Below are positions 7,994 to 14,545 of a stretch of DNA of 18,819 bases, one piece after another (position 1 is the stretch's first letter; every line of letters starts with the position of its first letter). Origin of the DNA: Acidobacteriota bacterium. GTDB taxonomy: Bacteria; Acidobacteriota; Terriglobia; UBA7540. Under the pieces are notes generated by a model that ran no database searches, had not been told where the DNA came from, and was given only the letters and a program-made list of their open reading frames with translations. A program made the translations under genes and the position numbers. The stretch is from the NCBI GenBank assembly GCA_021827245.1, contig JAKAWN010000086.1, positions 1 through 18,819 on the forward strand, in the 5' to 3' direction.

Positions 7994-9253
7994 TCAGGGT
8001 GATGGGTTGCCTTCACTGCCCATGCCGGTACCCCCCCCACCTCCGCCGCCCACGCTCATATTCCACGGGCCGAGGCCGACCTCTTTGCTGCCTTTTGGCC
8101 GAGCCCGGAGAATGGGTTCCACTCCACTCAGCACCGCAATCGCGGTTACTTGCGAGGGTTTGGACCCTTCAGTGCTGACGACGATAACAGGTTCGCCAGC
8201 CTTAAGCTCGCTGAGCGAGAGAGGGGGCATGCGCTTGAGCATTTCGTTGAAATTGCCGGTTGGAGCTTCACCAGGCATGCCGGCTTTTGCCTCTGGCCCT
8301 CCCGACATTCGATGCGCCTGAAATTCTGCGCGTTGCGGCATCCCGCCCCGGTTGCCTTTCGCAGGATTCTCCTCGGGTGGTTTCGCGCCGACGCTGGCAT
8401 TGAACATAGCGATTGTCTCAGCGACACGCGGGGTAAGCTGGTGCAACTGCGAGTCGGCGTTTGTCAGGACCAGGATTGGCTTTCCAGTTGCAAGATCTTT
8501 GACGGTGATGGTGCCCTGGGACGCGTCAACCGAAATCACCGTTGCGCCGATATTCCGGAAAGTTCCGGAGACCAGCTTTTCGGCAGTGAAAGTCGTCCCG
8601 TTGGCGCTCATGGCGCCTAAGGCGCGTACCTGGTCTCCCACTTTAATCTGATCGAAGGTGCCGGGCCTGGCATCACCGAATTTAACCGAGTTGGGAGCAT
8701 AGCGCAGCAACGATGCATTGGGAGCGAGAGTGACAGTCAAAGGATGAGTCAGATTGCCAGACGTGGGATGCGCATCAGGCACAGACAGGGTGATTTCCTT
8801 TGTTGCGGGGTCAATATTCTTCACGACGCCGGCAACGCCATGCTCTTCCCACTGAAGGCGTTCAGCTTCGCGGGCCTTTTCCAGGGCGGTCTTGCTCATG
8901 ACGACAACGGACTTGGCAACAATGGATTTTTGATCGGCTGAAATGGGGCCAATGATCAGGACGCGATCGCCCACGGCGATGTTGCTTACTTCCATTTTGG
9001 TAGCCTCTTTCAGGCTTTTCGCGCCCGGTGGAACCTGAAGGACCGACACCGCGGCCGGGAGGCTGACGGTCAGGCTTGGACCCGCGTCAGTGCGCAGTGT
9101 CAGTCGTCCCGGCTGAATTTCCGTGACGACACCGATGGGCCGAACCGCGCCGGATGATGGCGCATTCTGGGCCGATGGACGCGCCATAGCCAGTGCCTGA
9201 GCAAATATAAGGCACGGACCGACGAATTTAAGGCAGAACCTCAATCTTTTCAT
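7994..9253 (-). CDS. Secreted DUF5666-repeat protein paired with the TonB receptor
   Basis: The 419-residue protein begins with a signal peptide (MKRLRF..., hydrophobic 10-23, cut near AMARPSAQ). It is then built of about three DUF5666-like beta units: 38-119 (GVVTEIQPGRLTLRTDAG ... VGDRVLIIGPISADQK), 138-230 (GVVKNIDPATKEITLSVPD ... VGDQVRALGAMSANGT) and 235-383 (ATVISVDASQGTITVKDLA ... KAGEPVIVVSTEGS ... AIAVLSGVEPIL). Unit three is split by a Met/Gly/Pro-rich, probably disordered insert at 284-340. The C-terminus is a glycine run (VGGGGGGGTGMG). DUF5666 is of unknown function and probably a small beta-barrel binding domain. The gene is directly upstream of the Oar-like receptor on the same strand, a pairing I recall from other acidobacteria. 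It probably acts in the periplasm or at the outer membrane with the receptor. Confidence 0.85.
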   Translation of the reverse strand: MKRLRFCLKFVGPCLIFAQALAMARPSAQNAPSSGAVRPIGVVTEIQPGRLTLRTDAGPSLTVSLPAAVSVLQVPPGAKSLKEATKMEVSNIAVGDRVLIIGPISADQKSIVAKSVVVMSKTALEKAREAERLQWEEHGVAGVVKNIDPATKEITLSVPDAHPTSGNLTHPLTVTLAPNASLLRYAPNSVKFGDARPGTFDQIKVGDQVRALGAMSANGTTFTAEKLVSGTFRNIGATVISVDASQGTITVKDLATGKPILVLTNADSQLHQLTPRVAETIAMFNASVGAKPPEENPAKGNRGGMPQRAEFQAHRMSGGPEAKAGMPGEAPTGNFNEMLKRMPPLSLSELKAGEPVIVVSTEGSKPSQVTAIAVLSGVEPILRARPKGSKEVGLGPWNMSVGGGGGGGTGMGSEGNPSP

Positions 9254-9490
9254 GTTCAGACCTAACCTCTTGTCCTTAATTTAGACCAGAGTGCCTGCGA
9301 CAGAGTTTAGGAGCCTGTTTATGTGCTATTGTCACTTTCGATTAGTCCAACTACTCTCTAGACGCTTGTGGACAGCTCCTGGTTTCTGGCCTTTTGCAAT
9401 TTTTTTCCTGCTCTCTCGCCAAATTGTTATTTAAGCATTGGAACATGACACTCGTCGAGGTGCTGAAACTTTGAAGCCAGAGCTTTGTTC

Positions 9491-9518
9491 TTGCCGGCGG
9501 ATTGGTTCACAATATACA
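9491..9518 (+). promoter_or_regulatory. Candidate sigma-70-type promoter for the 9586/9662 gene pair
   Basis: TTGCCG (9491-9496) and TATACA (9513-9518) are separated by 16 bases. They place a start site about 60 bases upstream of the first start codon. The match is 4-5 of 6 for each box and the spacing is acceptable. Confidence 0.5.
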
Positions 9519-9573
9519 GAGATAGGGATCGAAGGACCTTGGTTTGAGCAGCAAAGGAAGAAGACGGCCTGCC

Positions 9574-9580
9574 AGGAGGG
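9574..9580 (+). promoter_or_regulatory. Strong ribosome binding site of the 54-residue gene
   Basis: AGGAGGG lies 5 bases before ATG 9586. It decides that start over an in-frame start at 9544 that has no site, and it is the main evidence that the small gene is translated. Confidence 0.75.
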
Positions 9581-9585
9581 ACGCA

Positions 9586-9750
9586 ATGACGCAGATGGGT
9601 GAACCCAAACGAACTTTCATTGTCGAACCCTTGAAGGACCCCGTTCCGAGAGAGGTGCCGCATGAGGGCGAAAAACCCTCTGGGCCGGTTCACGAGCCAG
9701 AAGAACAGCCCGTTGACGCGCCGGGGCGAACAGTCAGTGCCAGACCTTGA
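9586..9750 (+). CDS. Small proline/glutamate-rich protein (54 aa)
   Basis: The protein opens MTQMGEPKRTFIVEPLKDPV and continues with P-E-R-rich, low-complexity sequence (PHEGEKPSGPVHEPEEQPVD) to its stop. It is short, acidic/proline-rich and probably disordered, with no signal peptide. The pattern KRxFxVEPxxDPVPRxxP resembles small conserved hypothetical proteins I have seen in other bacteria, but I cannot name a family or a role. Support comes from the strong ribosome site and upstream promoter. Its last 89 bases overlap, in another frame, the start of the next gene, so the two are likely translationally linked. The alternative is that this frame is by chance open, but the good initiation signals and biased composition argue against that. 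Confidence 0.6.
   Translation: MTQMGEPKRTFIVEPLKDPVPREVPHEGEKPSGPVHEPEEQPVDAPGRTVSARP
9648..9655 (+). promoter_or_regulatory. Internal ribosome binding site of the overlapping gene
   Basis: GAGAGAGG lies 6 bases before ATG 9662, inside the small upstream gene. It supports ATG 9662 as start; the only later in-frame option before the conserved core is GTG 9779, which has no site. Confidence 0.6.
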
Positions 9751-10438
9751 TGAGGCCCCGGACCTTGTTGAACCCGTTGTGGGATGGCGCGCATGGAAGG
9801 TGTGGACGCCACTTCCAGGCTCCGACGCTTGCCCAACTCTTGGTAGCGTCATTCTGGATATGCCCTGGGTCCCGCGGAGGAAAATCACGGCTGAACACAG
9901 CTTTGACTTGGGGGAGAGGTGCCGGGGCATTCTGGAATCTGATTGTTCATGCGGGATTTATGCTTTCAAAGATCTTGCTGACGCATTCACGTATCTGATG
10001 AGGGTCCGCGACAGGCAGCTCGGCATGTCGGTCGAAGTAGCCTTGGGTACGGTGAGCCTCTGGGGAAAAGTCATCGAGTGCGAGAGGGGATTCAAAGGCC
10101 AATTTGCCTATCCTCGCCACATCTACCTTCCTGTCACTATTTCACGGTTCGTCGCCAGAGTCAGCTCTGCGTTTGGGGTTGCCGTTGGGGTTTACGCGCC
10201 CACATTCAATGGGCACCTCAGCATGGCGATTTCTGCGGGTGACGGCGGGAAAGATTGCCAGACTTTTCAGTTGAAAAACCACGATCGTTTCTGGTTTGAG
10301 AATATCCCGATTGAGGTTGGTTTTTACGACCTTATGGCGTCTGCTGGCCCGGCTGATTTAATGTGCTCGGACCCTCCGGGAATCCGCTTTACGGCTTTGG
10401 AGAGTGATGAGCGCAGCGAAGGTGGTTGTCGGCCCTGA
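9662..10438 (+). CDS. Conserved hypothetical protein of the VVGWRAW/CGIYA type
   Basis: This 258-residue protein has a core beginning VVGWRAWKVW (39-48). Later come SDCSCGIYAF (93-102, paired Cys95/Cys97) and a block LWGKVIECERGFKGQFAYP (133-151). This order (WRAW, CxCGIYA, LWGxVxEhExGyxxxxAYP) belongs to a conserved bacterial hypothetical family often found as a stand-alone 150-200-residue protein. Its function is unknown and no catalytic site is evident. The region after about 160 (GVYAPTFNGHLSMAISAGDG ...) is an extra C-terminal extension that I do not recognise. Residues 1-38 precede the core and share their DNA with the upstream 54-residue gene in another frame. No signal peptide or membrane segment is seen, so it is probably cytosolic. 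A 7-bp inverted repeat (10419-10425/10445-10451) spans the stop codon but lacks a T-run. Confidence 0.75.
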   Translation: MRAKNPLGRFTSQKNSPLTRRGEQSVPDLDEAPDLVEPVVGWRAWKVWTPLPGSDACPTLGSVILDMPWVPRRKITAEHSFDLGERCRGILESDCSCGIYAFKDLADAFTYLMRVRDRQLGMSVEVALGTVSLWGKVIECERGFKGQFAYPRHIYLPVTISRFVARVSSAFGVAVGVYAPTFNGHLSMAISAGDGGKDCQTFQLKNHDRFWFENIPIEVGFYDLMASAGPADLMCSDPPGIRFTALESDERSEGGCRP

Positions 10439-11027
10439 GGTTGGCCACCTTGCTCACATGCCAGCAGGGAAATGATTGTGCTATGATCGTGGGTAATGCT
10501 GATGAACCCGGAGTCAGCAGAGCAAGGGACCGGGGGTTGTTAGAAAGATTTGTTGTTATCAGGGTGCAATCGGTTTGGCCGGTTGCGAGATTGCCTGTCG
10601 GCGGATTAGCCTTCGAAGACATCGCAAGGGTCCTATTCCCAAAGCCGAGTTTATCTGAGGCGTGTGATTGAGTGCCCGCCTGGATAGCGATCACCGCTGA
10701 AGACAGGATCAAATTGCGTTTGCACAGAGAGCCAGTTGGCGGTGTGCCTGCAACGGAGGGGATTACGCACACTGTTCCGCTGAGCAGGGAGCTCTTTTGC
10801 ATGTCCCAATGTTGCGAAATATTCGTAAATGCCCTCGTTCTGGTGTTGGTAAGAATTTCGACATTTCCGCGTTCAGATTGCAGGAGCCAACAGGATGTTA
10901 CTCCCGCCTTAGCGCGTCGAGGGCGGCCGTGTTGGGCTGCAGACGTGCTATAGGGCCGGTTGCAGCGGAATCAGCGGCTACCGCGACCCGGAAATACGAT
11001 GCAGGTAGATAACCTGGAGGGTAGTTT
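10439..11027. other. Long intergenic region, no gene supported
   Basis: Nearly 590 bases without a credible gene. Open frames on the plus strand (10426-10671, 10672-10953) and minus strand (10389-10802) lack ribosome sites and family resemblance. I looked for common riboswitch cores, tRNA T-arms and transposase fragments and saw none. It presumably holds the promoter of the lipoprotein gene, but no clear -35/-10 pair stands out. It may be decayed coding DNA. Confidence 0.4.
11016..11021 (+). promoter_or_regulatory. Ribosome binding site supporting a TTG start
   Basis: GGAGGG lies 6 bases before TTG 11028. The first in-frame ATG (11058) has no comparable site, so the TTG is the better start. 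Confidence 0.55.
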
Positions 11028-12707
11028 TTGTCATCTGATCATTCGTTTGCAAAGTCAATGGGATCTGTTCTGTTGAGATTCAAAGTCAAGTTGAGCCGCC
11101 AGGCGCAGAGGCATGCAAGGTTCGGGGCGACGAGCCTTCGCTCACAGATTGGCAGGGGGAAGGTGGCTGCCGGCCTGGTGTTGGCGTCTGTAGCCGTGCT
11201 GATGACGGTAGGTTGTGGGGGCTCATCAAGCAGTTCCTCATCGACACCGGCGGGTCCGACGGGCTCCGGAACGTTGTACACATTCATCACTGACACTCCT
11301 GCTTGCGATGTGCTTGGATTTTCCATGTTCCCCTCGGAAATGGACCTGCATAAGGCCGGAAAGCCATCCACTGCCCTGGTGACTGTGTGGCCCACCAATG
11401 TATCGTTGACATCACCCGTGTTTGAAATGGCTACACTGCGGGATACCTTGGCGATCGCCAACCTGACCGCCGTCCAGTCGGGAACATACGATCAGGTCGT
11501 CCTGAGAGCCATTGTCAACGATGCTGCCATTTATGACCCCACGCAGAATCCTCCCTTCACCAAATATTCTCCCACTTTGACTTCGGACAGCGTGACCATC
11601 AATCTTGAGCCTCCGCTCGTCGTGAGCTCCGGTAAGGTCAGCGCCGTCGAACTGGATTTGAACTTGCCGAAGACGCTTGGCGTGGATTCGCAGGGGCAGT
11701 TGAATGGAAACGTCACCTGGGCTTTCACCGCGCAGGCGCTTGTTCCTTCCGGCTCGACTGGGTTCGGAGAAATCGGTGATCTGCACGGAATGGTGCGCAG
11801 TGTGGTCCCTTCGATTACTGGCAGCACGTTTACGGGCAGCTTTTTGCTTCAGACGATGCCCCAGACTTCTACTTCTTCAGCTGGGGGTGGACCAGCCGTC
11901 AACGTGTATCTGAATGATCAGACCGACCTGTGTATGGGAGGCAAGTGTAACGTTCCTGTCTCACAGATCGACCAATTGACGACAGGCAGTTACGTGGAAG
12001 TGGACGGTTACGTAAATTCGGACGGACTTCTGGTGGCCAAAGCGATTCAAGTCGAGGATCGTGAGGATGTCACTCAGCAGCTATACGCATTCATCGGCCC
12101 GGTCCTGAGCGTGACCAAGGATTCAAGCGGGGAGGTCACCCAATTCGTTATGTTTGTACATGGTACCCAGCCTAGCAATCAGACGGAAATACCTATCTAC
12201 TCTGCGGTCACTGTCAATATTACTTCGTCAACCACTTTCAATCCTTATCTGGCGTCTTCCGACCTTGCAAATCTGGCGTCCAGCGGAAATCTCGCCCTTA
12301 GTGACACGACTCTCGCCCCCGGGCAGGAGGTGGTTGTTAATGGCGTCTATACAAAGCCGTCCGGTGGGCCAATCAGCGTGGAAGCAAACTCGATTTATCC
12401 TCGACCGCAGGCAGTCCAGGGAACATTCTCTTCGCTGGTGGGCGCCCCGGGGCCCGATAACAAGACTGGAGCATTCCAGATGACCCCGTGCGCTGGACTT
12501 CTGGGGAGCAATCCCTTTATGGTGGTGACCGACGGGCAGACCGAGTTTATTAACACCAGCGGCTTGAGTACCCTTTCCTCCACATCGCCTCTCATGGCCC
12601 GTGGCCTGATGTTTCTCAATTTGCAGAACACAACCATACTGGGAACTGGCACTCCTGTTCCTGCCGGTACCATGGTTCTCCTGGCCAAAAAGGTACACCA
12701 ATTCTAG
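11028..12707 (+). CDS. DUF4382/DUF5666-type lipoprotein
   Basis: The 559-residue protein has an unusually long basic N-region (about 44 residues). It is followed by a hydrophobic stretch (KVAAGLVLASVAVLMTVGC, lipobox Cys63) and a serine-rich linker (GGSSSSSSSTPAG), so it is a predicted lipoprotein. Residues of about 80-235 match the DUF4382 pattern: GTLYTFITDTPACDVLGFSM, then a span on dose-like numeric assignments (AAIYDPTQNPPF, VELDLNLPKTLGVD) and NVTWAFTAQAL. The rest contains DUF5666-like beta units (GDLHGMVRSVVPSITGSTFT ... GSYVEVDGYVNSDGLLVAKAIQVED). DUF4382 and DUF5666 often occur together in acidobacterial surface lipoproteins of unknown function. An internal GTG near 11164 would trim the N-region to normal length and is an alternative start, although its site is too close. 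A terminator follows at 12748. The window thus has two DUF5666-bearing genes. Confidence 0.85.
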   Translation: MSSDHSFAKSMGSVLLRFKVKLSRQAQRHARFGATSLRSQIGRGKVAAGLVLASVAVLMTVGCGGSSSSSSSTPAGPTGSGTLYTFITDTPACDVLGFSMFPSEMDLHKAGKPSTALVTVWPTNVSLTSPVFEMATLRDTLAIANLTAVQSGTYDQVVLRAIVNDAAIYDPTQNPPFTKYSPTLTSDSVTINLEPPLVVSSGKVSAVELDLNLPKTLGVDSQGQLNGNVTWAFTAQALVPSGSTGFGEIGDLHGMVRSVVPSITGSTFTGSFLLQTMPQTSTSSAGGGPAVNVYLNDQTDLCMGGKCNVPVSQIDQLTTGSYVEVDGYVNSDGLLVAKAIQVEDREDVTQQLYAFIGPVLSVTKDSSGEVTQFVMFVHGTQPSNQTEIPIYSAVTVNITSSTTFNPYLASSDLANLASSGNLALSDTTLAPGQEVVVNGVYTKPSGGPISVEANSIYPRPQAVQGTFSSLVGAPGPDNKTGAFQMTPCAGLLGSNPFMVVTDGQTEFINTSGLSTLSSTSPLMARGLMFLNLQNTTILGTGTPVPAGTMVLLAKKVHQF

Positions 12708-12747
12708 TCCTGCAAGTTGCCGCCGGGCTCATCAGGAATTGCGACAC

Positions 12748-12784
12748 AGCCAGGAAGAAATTCATTTCCCCCGTGGCTTTTTTT
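12748..12784 (+). terminator. Rho-independent terminator of the lipoprotein gene
   Basis: AGCCA (12748-12752) pairs with TGGCT (12774-12778). An inner GAAAT/ATTTC stem (12757-12761/12764-12768) sits between them. A run of seven T (12778-12784) follows. It lies 41 bases after the stop at 12707 and overlaps the last codons of the convergent DinB gene. No T-tract is present for the minus strand, so it serves the plus strand only. Confidence 0.65.
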
Positions 12785-13289
12785 GTTGTGAGGGAAGCCG
12801 TGTAAATTTCAGATCCTTGCCGCGCTTGAACTTCGTGATATACATGATCTGGCCGGCGTGAAGCGCAAAATGCTCAGCCACGTGTGAGATAACCTGGAAG
12901 GCCGAGACGTCGTATCCTTGGATGGAAAACCTGTGCGCTAAATCCGGCCTCCTAACTCCCTTAAGAACCTGATCTGCTTCCGCGACGGTCTTGCGCAACC
13001 CGGCCAGGAGCGCACGGCGGGGTATGGGGCCGGTTTCCGAAAACTCGCTATCTCTGTCGCGGTGGTCTGCCTGCCCACCCAGTCCGGAGATGATCCACTG
13101 CCGGACATTTCCCTGAAGGTGCAAAACAAGATTACCGATGCTGTTTGAGGCGCTGTTGGGACGCCACCAGATTTCCTCCTCGGAGAGAAGCTGCAGGCAG
13201 CGAATGATGCGGGGAGGATAGACCTCAACCAGTACGCGGCGCGCTTCGTTCAAAAAGGCATCAGCCAAGTCTATCTGTTTTGTTTTCAT
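12762..13289 (-). CDS. DinB-superfamily (DUF1572-like) protein
   Basis: The 175-residue protein (from ATG 13289) is helical with the DinB-fold metal-site pattern. It has NLVLHLQGNVRQWI (His57) and VISHVAEHFALHAGQIMY (His136/His140/His144), with the usual HxxxH spacing. YPPRIIRCLQLLSEEEIWWR near the N-terminus is also family-like. DinB-superfamily proteins are four-helix-bundle, metal-binding proteins, several of which are thiol transferases; the true role here is unknown. The start at 13289 gives a normal family N-terminus, and an in-frame frame extends upstream to 13406 but into the alkA gene. AAGGA lies about 11 bases before the ATG. The start lies 5 nt after the alkA stop, so translation is probably coupled. 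Its last codons overlap the terminator of the convergent gene. Confidence 0.85.
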   Translation of the reverse strand: MKTKQIDLADAFLNEARRVLVEVYPPRIIRCLQLLSEEEIWWRPNSASNSIGNLVLHLQGNVRQWIISGLGGQADHRDRDSEFSETGPIPRRALLAGLRKTVAEADQVLKGVRRPDLAHRFSIQGYDVSAFQVISHVAEHFALHAGQIMYITKFKRGKDLKFTRLPSQQKKPRGK

Positions 13290-13294
13290 TGTGA

Positions 13295-14263
13295 TCAGAT
13301 CCTTTTCCGAGAATATATTTCCGCCAGAAGATTCCTTTTCCACTCGGCTTCTTCCCAGTAAGTCAGCCAGAGATAGAAAGTTGCATAACTTCGCCAGCCT
13401 GCCCATTTTCTGGCAAGCTGCTCAACCCGGGCAGGCGATGGTGACTTTCTCAGTCGGTAAAAGAGTTGGATGGCCTTTTGCAGCCCAACGTCGGATGCAG
13501 GCAGATGGTCCAGCTTCCCCATGGCCCGCAAGCAGACGTAGTCAGCCGTCCAGGGTCCGATTCCTTTATGTTCCAGAAGGCGCGCACGAGCCGCTTCAGA
13601 AGCCTGCGACCGCAACCTTTCCAGGTCGAGCCTGCCGTCAGCAATGACGCGCGAAAGTTCGATGATGTATCGGGCCTTGGGACCGGAGATCTGCAGCACG
13701 CGGAGCTCGGATGGTGTAACGGCGGCGAGAGTTTGCGCCTCGGGAAACGTGCTGTATCGCTGACCCTCAAATTCGGTGGTTTGGCCATAGGATTCGACCA
13801 GGGCTTTCTTGACCTGATGGGCGAAAGTGAGATTGACTTGCTGTTCGAGGATCGCGCACACCACGCACTCATAGACTGTGGGAGCTTGTGGGATGCGCAG
13901 GCCGCGAAAGTGGTCTGCCAGCCTTGCAAGGACCTTGTCCCGTCGGGCAATCCGGTAAAAGGGAGACAGGTCAAGTTCGGTAGCGAATTGTCGGGACGCG
14001 ATTTGTCGGACGTGGTGCAGAATATTCCTGCCGGCGGGGCCCTGAAGGATCCTGACCCTGAGCGTGGCCTCGCCTCCATTCCTCTGCTCAGATACGCCGT
14101 AGAGGACAGCTTGCCCGCCAATTCTGATGGCACGCCGGTACTCGCCGCCCTGAAAGTGGTCCAGAAGTGGTTTGAAAGCACGACCGTTCAGAAGCAGCGG
14201 CGGGCTTAAAATGAACTTCAGCGTACGTTCAAAGTTGAATGGTTGACGCGGTTCTAACAACAC
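13295..14263 (-). CDS. alkA: DNA-3-methyladenine glycosylase II-type (AlkA-like) HhH-GPD enzyme
   Basis: The 322-residue protein removes alkylated purines from DNA, starting base-excision repair. It has the HhH-GPD fold: AILEQQVNLTFAHQV (137-151), the helix-hairpin-helix LLEHKGIGPWTADYVCLRAM (229-248) and the catalytic aspartate in LPASDVGLQKAIQ (Asp258). The N-terminal domain opens EPRQPFNFERTLKFI, the normal AlkA-like start. I use GTG 14263, the first start after an in-frame stop, because only two or three residues precede this conserved block. An AAGGAG is present but about 14 bases away, so initiation may be weak. The region upstream to the divergent sigma factor is about 280 bases. There is no AdaA/Ada domain fused here. 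The identification is firm; the exact substrate range is inferred from the family. Confidence 0.92.
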   Translation of the reverse strand: MLLEPRQPFNFERTLKFILSPPLLLNGRAFKPLLDHFQGGEYRRAIRIGGQAVLYGVSEQRNGGEATLRVRILQGPAGRNILHHVRQIASRQFATELDLSPFYRIARRDKVLARLADHFRGLRIPQAPTVYECVVCAILEQQVNLTFAHQVKKALVESYGQTTEFEGQRYSTFPEAQTLAAVTPSELRVLQISGPKARYIIELSRVIADGRLDLERLRSQASEAARARLLEHKGIGPWTADYVCLRAMGKLDHLPASDVGLQKAIQLFYRLRKSPSPARVEQLARKWAGWRSYATFYLWLTYWEEAEWKRNLLAEIYSRKRI

Positions 14264-14545
14264 GGCTTGTTACTCGACTCCTTGCTCATCAGCAATGCTT
14301 TGCATACGCCGAACCACGATGCCTTGTTATTCTGGCCGACAAACCCCCAGATTCGCAACTGAACAAATGCCGGAACAGCCCAATCGAGGCCGCTTCATTG
14401 GCCTGTGAGCAGGAATTTGCAGACCTGGAGTGGCCACTTCTGAAATTCTTCCGAATCTTTTTGTTACGTAAAGTCATCTCATAGAGCCATGAGGCATGGT
14501 AGTCTGTATCTGGGAGTTTCACCTGACAGGAGCGTTGAATTTCTG

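Larger units (their letters stand above)
9254..9585. other. Divergent intergenic region
   Basis: These 332 bases separate the minus-strand DUF5666/receptor operon from the plus-strand small gene. The plus-strand promoter is called separately. For the minus strand I see AT-rich sequence (TTGGAC, TAATCG, ATAAAC near 9315-9350) but no convincing -35/-10 pair. A T7 tract (about 9400-9406) has no hairpin in front of it. No gene is supported in the gap. Confidence 0.5.

Noticed and set aside
9396..9408. T-tract at 9396-9408 as a terminator
   Set aside because: No stable hairpin precedes the T run on the plus strand.
10419..10451. 7-bp inverted repeat AAGGTGG/CCACCTT spanning the stop at 10438 as terminator
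   Set aside because: Loop of 19 bases and no T-tract; too weak to call.
10389..10953. Open frames in the 10439-11027 gap (both strands)
   Set aside because: No start signals or recognisable motifs; a transposase or RNA gene was looked for and not found.
13466..14209. 247-codon plus-strand frame over alkA
   Set aside because: Antisense to the HhH-GPD glycosylase, which has its catalytic motifs; no independent evidence.
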